A DNA stretch of 64,000 bases from Polyangium jinanense. GTDB lineage: Bacteria > Myxococcota > Polyangia > Polyangiales > Polyangiaceae. Both the position numbers and the translations under genes were made by a program. The notes beneath the pieces are model-generated. The model saw only the letters and a program-made list of their open reading frames with translations. It did no database searches and was not told the origin of the DNA. The stretch covers positions 186,001-250,000 of the forward strand of contig NZ_JAGTJJ010000001.1 of the NCBI RefSeq assembly GCF_028435365.1. Direction: 5' to 3'. Shown here piece after piece: positions 17,420-25,438 of the stretch (the first letter of the stretch is position 1; each line of letters starts with the position of its first letter).

Positions 17420-18292
17420 ATGAGTACGCCCATTTCCAGCCGCTTTCATTTCACCCACCTCCTCTTGCTCGCGGCCTCCTGCGCGGGCGCGACCGCGTGC
17501 CTTTCCGCCGGGGACGACGATGCCGTGCGTATCGGTGATGCCCCCGAGAGCGGCATCCAGGGCATCACGATCGTGCCCACGAATCCCACGTCGCCGCCCC
17601 CTCCGCCTCCACCTCCGCCGCCCCCGTGCGTTGCGAACGTGAATTCGAACCCTGCTTTCGGCTGCCTCACCGCGGCCTGGATCTATGGCCCAGGTGTGGG
17701 GCTCGAATCCATGCTGAGCTCGGCTGTGGGGTGCGGCTGCGAGGCCGAGATCGTCACGACCGGCGTGGTGCCCGCCGCGTGCAACGTGCAACGCGTCGCC
17801 GTGAGCTGCAGCAGCGGCACGCCTCCGTTCAACGCCGTCTCGCCCATTCCTCCGGGCGAGTATCCCTGTGAAGGCCTCACGAACGACGACGGCACCCCGA
17901 GGGTCGTCGAAGTCTCCACGAACGAGCTCCCGTTCATGGGCATCCACATCGATCCGGACAACAACGGCCAGCTCTGCGACGTCACCCTCGACCCCTTCGT
18001 GGGGCCCATCGATCGCGAGATCAAGGAAAAGTGCTCCAGTTGCCACACGGACAACGAGCCCCAATGGTGGCCCGAGGAGACCGACACGGAAGAAGAGAGC
18101 TGCCCCTACTGCCACTCGAACGACGAGCCCCAAAGGTGGCTCGAGGTGGCCGACATGGTAGAAATCAAGTCCCTCGCAGGAGGCACCCGCCCCGCGTCAG
18201 GGCGCTTCCGGCACGCAGACTTCGCCCGATTTCGAGACACGGCAAAGCCTGCTCCGCTCGATCCGCACCTCGATCTTCTCCGGCGGCGGTGA
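17420..18292 (+). CDS. Lipoprotein with two CxxCH motifs
   Basis: The start at 17420 (MSTPISSRFHFTHLLLLAASCAGATAC) gives a lipoprotein signal; upstream codons only read through repeats. The mature part has a proline run (TSPPPPPPPPPPP), several cysteines and, near the C-terminus, two copies of a CxxCH unit in which HxDNEPQ or HSNDEPQ follows: CSSCHTDNEPQWW and CPYCHSNDEPQRW. Haem c attachment is possible from the motif but not shown; metal binding is an alternative. The last ~32 codons overlap the 3' end of tssJ on the other strand. They are rich in arginine, so the natural stop may have been lost. The family is unknown. Confidence 0.65.
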   Translation: MSTPISSRFHFTHLLLLAASCAGATACLSAGDDDAVRIGDAPESGIQGITIVPTNPTSPPPPPPPPPPPCVANVNSNPAFGCLTAAWIYGPGVGLESMLSSAVGCGCEAEIVTTGVVPAACNVQRVAVSCSSGTPPFNAVSPIPPGEYPCEGLTNDDGTPRVVEVSTNELPFMGIHIDPDNNGQLCDVTLDPFVGPIDREIKEKCSSCHTDNEPQWWPEETDTEEESCPYCHSNDEPQRWLEVADMVEIKSLAGGTRPASGRFRHADFARFRDTAKPAPLDPHLDLLRRR

Positions 18293-18688
18293 CGAGAGAA
18301 GCACCCGCCACGCGTCGCGGTCCGGCCGTTCGAGGAGCGCGTAAATCGCGAGCGTCCCCTTTTCCGGCACCGGCACCTGGATCACCTTCGTCTGCCCGGG
18401 CAGCACCACCACCGATGTCTGCACCGACTCGTCGGGCGTGGTCACGCGTGCCGCGACCGACTCGTACGACTCCGCGCCGAACGTCTTTTCGTCGATCGCG
18501 CGGGCGAGCACGTAAACCGAGCGCGCGCCATTCGCGTCGGCGGCCGGGCGGAGCACGAGCTCCACCTGGGAAGCATTCGACGACGCGCAACCGGCCCCGA
18601 GCATCGAGGCGAGGAGCGCGGTCAGGCCGCAGAGGGAGGCGTGACCTCGCACGAGCGCAGTATCAACGAGGCGTCGTGGCTTGTCCAC
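18197..18688 (-). CDS. tssJ: T6SS outer-membrane lipoprotein TssJ
   Basis: The product has a lipobox (SMLGAGC) and a mature domain of about 130 residues with the TssJ pattern: VELVLRPAADANG then ARSVYVLARAIDEKTF and a beta-sandwich body. TssJ anchors the TssM/TssL membrane complex to the outer membrane. It directly follows tssM, and this position supports the call. The GTG at 18688 overlaps the tssM end by 26 bases; a second GTG at 18652 would give a shorter signal (VRGHASLCGLTALLA) and no overlap. It is the last gene of the minus-strand T6SS run and converges on the CxxCH lipoprotein. Confidence 0.8.
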   Translation of the reverse strand: MDKPRRLVDTALVRGHASLCGLTALLASMLGAGCASSNASQVELVLRPAADANGARSVYVLARAIDEKTFGAESYESVAARVTTPDESVQTSVVVLPGQTKVIQVPVPEKGTLAIYALLERPDRDAWRVLLSSPPPEKIEVRIERSRLCRVSKSGEVCVPEAP

Positions 18689-21600
18689 TTAGCGTCGTCG
18701 TGGTGGGCTGTGGCCGCGACGGGCAACGAACCCCGCGGTTCGGCGGCGGGAGCAGCACCTCCCACGGATCCGAGCCGAGATCAAAGGCCACGCGCGCGCC
18801 GAGCATCCACGACACCGTCGATCCCCGCCATGTCGGCGCCTCGCAGACGAGCCGCAACGTCTGCCATGCCTCGCCCGTCCCCTCCTGCGACCGCGACGTC
18901 TTCCCGCCGCTCGAAAGGTCGGTGAGCTCCGCGCTCACGATCGCCGGTGTCGACGTCGACCAGGGCACGGGCAGCGGTTTCCACGCCGGCGCCTGATTGA
19001 ACCCCGCGACGGTCGTCTCTCCCGCGCTGAGCGAGGACATCGTCACGGCCACCCGATCATCCCGCTCCACCTTGGGCAGCGCATGCGGCCGCACCGAAAG
19101 CGCGATTGCCTTGGGTTTGCCCGCCTCGTCCCAGAGCAGGCCCGAAAGCGCGTCGAACCAGCCGCCGACCTCGAGCGCCTCTTTCGGCAAGACGACCGCG
19201 CGATAATCGAGCGGCCGCTTCGCCACCCACGCCCCGCCATCGCTCCGCCGCGCGGCCGGCGCCACGCCGTCCTGGAAGGCGAGGCGCATCGTGCCCTTGA
19301 CGCCGAAGACCGAATCGACCTCGCTCGGCGGCGCCTCGACCTTCGCCGTCGGCATGAAGGGAAACCGCACCCAGAGCGGCTCGCCGAGCGGTCGAATCTC
19401 GCTCTTGTAGATCTTCTCGACGGCCTTCTCCACGTTCGTCAGGGCATACTCGTAGACCTGATTCACCGGCAGAAGGAAAGGCCGCCGCATGTCCCCGCCC
19501 GGAATCCGCGCCGCGTCGAGCCACGCTTTCACTTGCGGCAGCGGGTGCTTCGGGTCGGGGTCGAGCAAGGACAAACCCAGCTTTCCCACGAGCGGCAAAC
19601 GATCCCCGAGCGGCGCGCCCGCCGCCTGGAGCGGCCCGTCCTCCAGCGAGGCGATGAGCGGCGTCAGGATCGCGTAATACTTGTCGAGATTGACGGGTTT
19701 GCCCTTCTCGGGCTGGAGCGCCACGATCGGATCGAACGAGCGGAGCGCATTTCGCAGGATCGCGAGGTACGGGTCGCTTCCCGGATCGACCGCCGCGTTC
19801 TCCGCCACCGTGGTCCAGAACTGGCCGAACCACGAGCTCGGCGTGGCCATGTCCTGCAGATCGGTCCGCAGCGACGCGAGCGAGCCCGACGAGAACCCGA
19901 AGCCCTGCACGTAGGAAAACAGCGCGTTCTGGTAGGCCGTCGCGTACTGGTCCATCCCGTCGCGCGCGAGCCGCGCGAGCTCGTCGCGTTCGGTCTGCTG
20001 CACGCACGCCCCCGTGAGCGCCGCGTCGAGCTTCGTGAAAGCGGGCACGAGCTCGTCATTGACGGCCCGCACCGTGTAAAGCCCCGGCAAAGGCCGGCTC
20101 GGTCCACGCCCCGGCATGTCGCTCGCGCCCACCGCGGGGAACGTTTGGTTTGGCCCAAAGAACGGCGAGCGCTGCTTTGCACGCACATCCTCGACGAACG
20201 CCTTCACGTACGCCGACGACTTGCTCGACGCGACGAGCCTGTCCCAGTCCTCCGCGCGATAAACGCGGTTCTTGTCGATCGGATACGTCTCCTTCGAGGC
20301 CGTGTCCCCCGCGGGGCATTTCATCCCCTCGAGATCACCCACGATCTGCCGCAGCGTCCGGTTCTCCGCGCTCGGCACCTCGACCTTCGATCCGTCGACC
20401 TCGCCGAGCAGCCCTTCGAGCTCCTTGCTCTTCTGCTGCGCCCAGTCCGGGATCTGGTGGCTGCCTCCGGGGCCGAGCAGTTTATCCGCGTCCTCCGGGC
20501 TCTCCGTGCGGAGTAGCGATTCGAGCTCCTTCTGAGAGGGCGCGTCATCCACGCCGCGCAGCGCATCCGAGAGCCTGCGCGCGCTCTCCGAGAGCGCGCC
20601 GATCTCGCCAGGCGGAACCGCGCCCTTCTTCAACGAATCGTCGAGCGAGCCCAGAAACCCTTCCCAATCGCCCCGCGGAATGCCCTGGTCGAGCCCCTCG
20701 ATCGCCCCCCACCACGGCGAATACGAGAACGTCACGTAATCGCTGACCACGCTCTCCGGCACCTCGAGCACCCGGGCGAACGTCTCCTTGTCGCGCAGCG
20801 CGAGCTCGCCGAGATCGTTGTCCTCCGAGGCCCTGAGCAGCGCCACCGCATAAAGCCGCACCGGCAGCGAGGACGCCCTCGCCGCCGGCAGGAGATACAC
20901 TTCGCGGATCTTCCCGAGGAACGCCTCGCGTTCGCCGCCTCCGTCGCGTTCGGTCCGCGGCCGGTCGATCTCCTCCTTCGCGTTCGGATACGCGAATCGC
21001 AAAGGCCACCAGCGTGGCCGGAGCGCCGCCCGGAGCGCCTTCGCGGCTTTCCCTTCCGCTCGATCGATCTCCACGTTGCGCGGCAGGCGCAGCGTGGTGA
21101 AACCCGCGACCTGCGCGGGCACGGCCTTCACGTCCTGCCAGTGCCACAAATAAAGCGCGCCAATGAGCCCCGCGATCGAGGCCCCGATGATCAGCGCGCC
21201 CAGCGTCCGCCGCTGCTCGTGCGCATGAAAATCGGATTGCACCGTCTGCGCGTCGAGGCCGAGCGGCTCGCCCACCATCCCTGCGTCCGCGCCCTCGGGC
21301 AAACCCGCGACCACGATCCCGTCGAGCGCCGGCGTCGCGACCTGCGTCGCGCTCCCCACGAATGCATCGAGAAACGGTTCGAGCGCCGCGAACACGCTGC
21401 CCCCGCCGCCCGCGAGCAGCTTCGTCACCGCCGCCGTCTGCGCGGCCGGCAGCGTTTTGATCGCGGAAGACAAACACGGGTCGAGCGGCGCGAGCAACAC
21501 TTCGAGGTCCGCTGCGCGCCGGCCCGCAGGCTTCAAGGTCTGCGTCGCGTGTCCCTCGTCCTCGGCCACGCGCGCGAGCGGGACGAACCCTTCGAGGCGC

Positions 21601-22214
21601 TCGTCGAGGTGCGAAAGAACGACCCGCACCCGCGGCGCGCGCCCGCGCCGGAGCGACGTGAGACGATCGACCACGTCCCGCCCGAGCGCGCCGAGGCGCC
21701 TGAGGCCCGCGGGCGTGAACGAGGGCGCGCGCGCGTCGATCACGAAAAGGACGACCGGCACCCGGAGCGCGATCGGCTTCCAGAGATCCGCGAGCGAAGA
21801 GCGCGCCTCGGGCCGCGTGTCTTCGAGCAATTCGCCGCTGATCTCCTGCACGAGCGCGTGCTGGCCCGCGAACATCGAGAGCCGCGCGTCCGACGTATCG
21901 CTCGGCGCGACCTGCGAGGCCGAACCCGAACGCGCGAGCCCCGTCTGGATCACGCTCGTCTTGCCGGCCCGACGCTCGCCGAGCACGACGACGATCGGCG
22001 CGCCCTGCACGCTCTCCGGCAAGCGGCGTACGAAATCGTCCCACGTTCGGCCGAGCGAGCGCGGCGAGGGCACCTTGGGCGCCTCCTCGCCGGACTTCTT
22101 ACGCGACTGTACGAACAAATAAATGCCGAGGACGAGCAGCAAGACCCCCACGAGGGCGATCGCGGCGATCACCCAGGGGTTCAAGGACGCTCCCAGCGCT
22201 GCGGCCTGCTGCAT
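18663..22214 (-). CDS. tssM: T6SS inner-membrane ATPase-like TssM (IcmF)
   Basis: The 1183-residue protein has a first membrane helix at ~13-35 and a Walker A motif GERRAGKTS at 79-87 in the cytoplasmic domain. FVIDARAPSF follows as a likely Walker B region. A later membrane helix (LGALIIGASIAGLIGALYLW) precedes a long periplasmic part ending at the C-terminal beta domain that contacts TssJ in the family. The length is typical of TssM. It forms the trans-envelope complex with TssL and TssJ. It starts 21 bp after the small unknown gene at 22236, within a tightly packed operon. Confidence 0.93.
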   Translation of the reverse strand: MQQAAALGASLNPWVIAAIALVGVLLLVLGIYLFVQSRKKSGEEAPKVPSPRSLGRTWDDFVRRLPESVQGAPIVVVLGERRAGKTSVIQTGLARSGSASQVAPSDTSDARLSMFAGQHALVQEISGELLEDTRPEARSSLADLWKPIALRVPVVLFVIDARAPSFTPAGLRRLGALGRDVVDRLTSLRRGRAPRVRVVLSHLDERLEGFVPLARVAEDEGHATQTLKPAGRRAADLEVLLAPLDPCLSSAIKTLPAAQTAAVTKLLAGGGGSVFAALEPFLDAFVGSATQVATPALDGIVVAGLPEGADAGMVGEPLGLDAQTVQSDFHAHEQRRTLGALIIGASIAGLIGALYLWHWQDVKAVPAQVAGFTTLRLPRNVEIDRAEGKAAKALRAALRPRWWPLRFAYPNAKEEIDRPRTERDGGGEREAFLGKIREVYLLPAARASSLPVRLYAVALLRASEDNDLGELALRDKETFARVLEVPESVVSDYVTFSYSPWWGAIEGLDQGIPRGDWEGFLGSLDDSLKKGAVPPGEIGALSESARRLSDALRGVDDAPSQKELESLLRTESPEDADKLLGPGGSHQIPDWAQQKSKELEGLLGEVDGSKVEVPSAENRTLRQIVGDLEGMKCPAGDTASKETYPIDKNRVYRAEDWDRLVASSKSSAYVKAFVEDVRAKQRSPFFGPNQTFPAVGASDMPGRGPSRPLPGLYTVRAVNDELVPAFTKLDAALTGACVQQTERDELARLARDGMDQYATAYQNALFSYVQGFGFSSGSLASLRTDLQDMATPSSWFGQFWTTVAENAAVDPGSDPYLAILRNALRSFDPIVALQPEKGKPVNLDKYYAILTPLIASLEDGPLQAAGAPLGDRLPLVGKLGLSLLDPDPKHPLPQVKAWLDAARIPGGDMRRPFLLPVNQVYEYALTNVEKAVEKIYKSEIRPLGEPLWVRFPFMPTAKVEAPPSEVDSVFGVKGTMRLAFQDGVAPAARRSDGGAWVAKRPLDYRAVVLPKEALEVGGWFDALSGLLWDEAGKPKAIALSVRPHALPKVERDDRVAVTMSSLSAGETTVAGFNQAPAWKPLPVPWSTSTPAIVSAELTDLSSGGKTSRSQEGTGEAWQTLRLVCEAPTWRGSTVSWMLGARVAFDLGSDPWEVLLPPPNRGVRCPSRPQPTTTTLSGQATTPR

Positions 22215-22235
22215 CGCGCGCGCCTCCTCGCCGCC

Positions 22236-22586
22236 CTAACTCCCCGCGGGCATACGCTGCCCGGCGAAGAAAAAGGCCTCGAAGAGCTCCTCCACCCGAT
22301 CGAAGGCCAGCGCGAGCACCTTCGGATCCCGCGCCTCGGGCGGCAGGGCGAGGGCCTCGCGGATGGGCTTCACGACGGCCGCGAGGACATGCGGAGGCAC
22401 GACGCCCACGGCGTGCGCCTCGACCGCCGCGAGCAGGGCCGCCGCGTCCGGCGGAGGCGGCGAGTGGGGCGCGTCCTCGACATCGACCCGGGGAGGCGCT
22501 GGGGGCGCGGACGGACGGCGCCCGCTCGCTCGCCATCGTGCGAGCAGCGAGGACCGCGGATCACTCTCCTTGCCTCCGGCCGCCAT
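22236..22586 (-). CDS. Small protein of unknown function between tssL and tssM
   Basis: The 116-residue protein has no signal or membrane helix. It has a proline-rich, probably disordered N-terminal third and a helical second half (AAALLAAVEAHAVGVVPPHVLAAVVKPIREAL, split here by helix breaks). It sits 12 bp after tssL and 21 bp before tssM in the same direction, so co-expression is certain in practice. It is not one of the thirteen core Tss proteins. An assembly or accessory role in the membrane complex is inference from position alone. Confidence 0.65.
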   Translation of the reverse strand: MAAGGKESDPRSSLLARWRASGRRPSAPPAPPRVDVEDAPHSPPPPDAAALLAAVEAHAVGVVPPHVLAAVVKPIREALALPPEARDPKVLALAFDRVEELFEAFFFAGQRMPAGS

Positions 22587-22598
22587 TCCCTCGGCACT

Positions 22599-23225
22599 TC
22601 ACCACAGAAGGCTGACGAGGGCAAAAACCGCGTGAAAACCTGCCGCGACGCCCAGGGCAAGCAGCGCGTACCGCAGCGCGGCCCGGGCTCGGACCGTGGG
22701 GGCCGCGGCCGTCTTGGCCGGGTCCTCGCTCCGCGGCAGGCAGCGCGCGAGCTTCTCCTTCCAGGCACGGATCTCCTGGGGCTCGTCGAAATGGCGGCCC
22801 ACGAAACCCGACTCCAGGCAATGCAGGTACGTCGCGACCACGAGCGGCTCGGGCTTGCTCTCGGGCGTGAGGAGCCCCGCGCGCTCGAAGAACTCGTCGC
22901 CGCCGTCGGTCTCGCCGAGCAGATCCCATTGCAAGAGCGGCCACGGCGGGCTCTCCGGATCGCCCTCGCGCGCGAGCCGCGTCTGCACGCGTTCGTCGAG
23001 GAAAACCACGAGCGGGACGAGGACACCCTCCATGGTGCTCGGCGAGACCATCTTGTCGAGCTTCGCGTCGAGATCGTCGAGCCTGCGCCGGAGCTTCGCG
23101 CGGAGCGCCTCGACGTCGCGTGTCCTATGGTTTCGCACGGCCGCGTCGAGGATCCGCGCGGTGTCCTCGATACAGGCGACGATCTCCGCGAACGCGCGGG
23201 TATCGAGCGTGCCCGTCGCGCTCAT
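22599..23225 (-). CDS. tssL: T6SS membrane-complex protein TssL (DotU/IcmH)
   Basis: The start ATG at 23225 overlaps the tssF stop (ATGA). The 208-residue product has the DotU layout: a helical cytoplasmic domain with VFLDERVQTR, PLLQWDLLGE and LHCLESGFVGR, then a single C-terminal membrane helix (YALLALGVAAGFHAVFALVSLLW). No peptidoglycan-binding OmpA-like extension is present, so anchoring to the wall must be done by another protein if at all. It partners TssM two genes downstream. Confidence 0.92.
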   Translation of the reverse strand: MSATGTLDTRAFAEIVACIEDTARILDAAVRNHRTRDVEALRAKLRRRLDDLDAKLDKMVSPSTMEGVLVPLVVFLDERVQTRLAREGDPESPPWPLLQWDLLGETDGGDEFFERAGLLTPESKPEPLVVATYLHCLESGFVGRHFDEPQEIRAWKEKLARCLPRSEDPAKTAAAPTVRARAALRYALLALGVAAGFHAVFALVSLLW

Positions 23226-24841
23226 GCCTTCGTCCCTCCGGAAAGCACGCGCTGGCCCGCCATCGGGCGCGTCGTGATCTCCACGTCCACGGGCTCCTCC
23301 GTCCACGCGTCGAGGAGCGCGGCGATCTCTGCTGCGAGCCGCCGCACGAGCGGTGCTTCCTCGGGCGTCCTTTGCCGCACCGCGAGCCGATACACGCGCC
23401 GGATTCCGCCGGCGCGCCGGGCCGGATCGGGCGCCTCGCGCGAATCGAGCTCGTCGACGAGCGTGGCAAACCCTCGATACGCCCCATCTCCGCTCGCGCC
23501 GAGGATCTCCAGCATCCCCACGAGATCCCGCCGCCCGAGCGACGGCCGCATGCGGAGCGACAGCACGTCGAGGCACCGCGCCGGGTCGCGCGCGAGCGTG
23601 CTCTCCGCGGGCGCGCGCATGCTGCCCACGAGCCGGAACGATACACCCGGCAAATGCCGCGTTTGCAAGCCGAGCGCGAGCTTGCCAGGCGACGCCGACC
23701 AGAGCACCGGCTGCGAAAAACGCGCCTCCGCGAGCACCTTGCAGGGCTGCTCGAAGGCGCCGTCGATCGAGAGACGGAGCTCGGTCACCCCGTCGCCTTC
23801 TTCGATCTCGTACGTATCGCCATCCTGCGCGAGCGCGGCAGGCAGAATCGGCACGAGCCCGCGATCGGTCGCCTTGTAGACCCCGCGCACGCCCGCGACC
23901 TCGACGCCTTCGAGCAACGGCGACGGCGAACGCACGGGCGCCGACGTCCGCGTCCCGTCCCAGAGGATCGGCTCGCCGAAATCGACCCACGTGTTCTCCA
24001 CGGGGACGACGTGCAGGCGAAACGTATCGTTCGAGACCGACAAACTCGTGGGGAACTCCTCGTCGAGCTCCAGGAAGAGGTCGAGCGTGTCCCATGCCGT
24101 GCGTGTCTGCGGCACCTCGACCTGCACGAAAAGCTCCTGCTCGGGCAGGTGGAAAAACGAGCGAATGCGTGCGAGCGGGCCGCGGTCGTCGCCGTCTTCG
24201 AGGGCGCTCGCGCGCGGGGCGCCGAAGGAGACGCGGCAAGCGATCTCGGGCCCGTCGGTACCGGCCACGGCGAAGGCGCGCGTGAGGTGGCGCGAGAGCG
24301 CGTCGTGCAGCGCGAGCGACGCGCGATAATCGTCGAGGCGCCGCACGTAAAACGAGAGCGTGGCCGCGTTTTTCCAGGAACGCCGGGCGCGGAGGCGGAT
24401 CCGCACGAAGAGCCGCCGGCTCTGCTCGACGAGCCGCGCGCCCGTGACGTCGATCGGCAGGATCGAGAGCGGCCGCATCATCGAAAAGAGCCCGACCTTG
24501 CCCTCGGCCGACATCGCGCGGAAGAGCGTGCCTCGCGGCAAAATCGCGGGCTCGACGCGCTCCTCGCCGACCACGCATTCGACCATCATCGACGCGGGCG
24601 CCGGGACGAGCAGCTCGTCGAGCGTGCCGGCGGCGATGCGACGAACGGCCGCGGCCGTCGCGCGCTGGGCGGCGGCGCGTGTCCTCGCCGAAAAGAACGC
24701 CTGCGCCTCGAGGATCCGACGCACGTCGGGATCTTCGGCCCCGAGCGAAAGCGCGCCCTCGGCCTCGCGACGCGCGGCGAATGCGTCGAGCGCGGAGAGC
24801 TCCTCCAGGAAGAGCGAATTCAAGGTCTCGGCCTCTGCCAT
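23222..24841 (-). CDS. tssF: T6SS baseplate wedge protein TssF
   Basis: The 539-residue protein fits TssF/VasA: an N-terminal EELSALDAFAARREAEG block, AAQRATAAAVRRIAAGTLDEL, the PRGTLFRA and RLFVRIRL strands, and a C-terminal region with LVDEL and VEITTRPM. TssF with TssG and TssK builds the baseplate wedges. Most T6SS clusters keep tssF and tssG adjacent; here tssG lies about 7 kb away, upstream of tssB. It overlaps tssL by four bases, indicating translational coupling. Confidence 0.85.
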   Translation of the reverse strand: MAEAETLNSLFLEELSALDAFAARREAEGALSLGAEDPDVRRILEAQAFFSARTRAAAQRATAAAVRRIAAGTLDELLVPAPASMMVECVVGEERVEPAILPRGTLFRAMSAEGKVGLFSMMRPLSILPIDVTGARLVEQSRRLFVRIRLRARRSWKNAATLSFYVRRLDDYRASLALHDALSRHLTRAFAVAGTDGPEIACRVSFGAPRASALEDGDDRGPLARIRSFFHLPEQELFVQVEVPQTRTAWDTLDLFLELDEEFPTSLSVSNDTFRLHVVPVENTWVDFGEPILWDGTRTSAPVRSPSPLLEGVEVAGVRGVYKATDRGLVPILPAALAQDGDTYEIEEGDGVTELRLSIDGAFEQPCKVLAEARFSQPVLWSASPGKLALGLQTRHLPGVSFRLVGSMRAPAESTLARDPARCLDVLSLRMRPSLGRRDLVGMLEILGASGDGAYRGFATLVDELDSREAPDPARRAGGIRRVYRLAVRQRTPEEAPLVRRLAAEIAALLDAWTEEPVDVEITTRPMAGQRVLSGGTKA

Positions 24842-24850
24842 CGTCCCCTC

Positions 24851-25432
24851 CTATCCGAGATTCACCAGGTTTCCCTGCACGTTCGTCATGGCGCCCTTGA
24901 GGGTCGCGATGCCGGACGATTCGAGGTTCATCGTGCCATCGGCCTTGGCCTCGATCATCGCGCCCTTGGCCGAGATCTGGCTCGTCCCTTCGAGCGTGAG
25001 CGTCGCCGACGTGGACAGCGTCGCGCCCGCGCTCTCGAGCGTCAACGTATTCGAGCTCGCGCCCGTGAGCCCCACCTTCGACGTCCCCTCGACGGTCACG
25101 TTTTGCGCCCCCGAGATGGCCACGTTCGCGTCCGAGGAGATCGTCGCGTCCTTCGTGCTTTGCACGGAAAACGTATCCTGGCTCGTCCAGCTCGACGCCT
25201 TCGTGGACGTCATGGTGATCGTCTCGTCGGCCGTGACCTCGAATTGCTTGCAGGCGATCGCGATCTTCTCCGATGTCTGCGTGATCGTGCTCGTGGCCGA
25301 ATCACCGGCGACCTTGATCTCGATCTTCGTCCCGTCCATCACGATGGTCTGCGTGATGCTCGCGTCGGCGTTGACCACGGTCACGGTGATCCCCGCCGTC
25401 TTGTCCATCTCGATGGTGCAGACCAGCGGCAT
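24851..25432 (-). CDS. Stand-alone beta-helix needle protein, VgrG C-terminal-like
   Basis: The 193-residue protein is made almost wholly of short alternating repeats with threonine, serine and valine (TITMTSTKAS, DATISSDANVAISG, NTLTLESAGATLSTSATLTLEG, split by turns). This is the pattern of the gp5/VgrG trimeric beta-helix. In most T6SS this segment is the C-terminus of VgrG itself; here it starts six bases after the stop of the VgrG-like gene. The simplest view is that the two assemble as one spike. There is no PAAR motif. A frameshift splitting one gene is possible, but both proteins have clean ends. Confidence 0.7.
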   Translation of the reverse strand: MPLVCTIEMDKTAGITVTVVNADASITQTIVMDGTKIEIKVAGDSATSTITQTSEKIAIACKQFEVTADETITMTSTKASSWTSQDTFSVQSTKDATISSDANVAISGAQNVTVEGTSKVGLTGASSNTLTLESAGATLSTSATLTLEGTSQISAKGAMIEAKADGTMNLESSGIATLKGAMTNVQGNLVNLG

Positions 25433-25438
25433 GACCGA

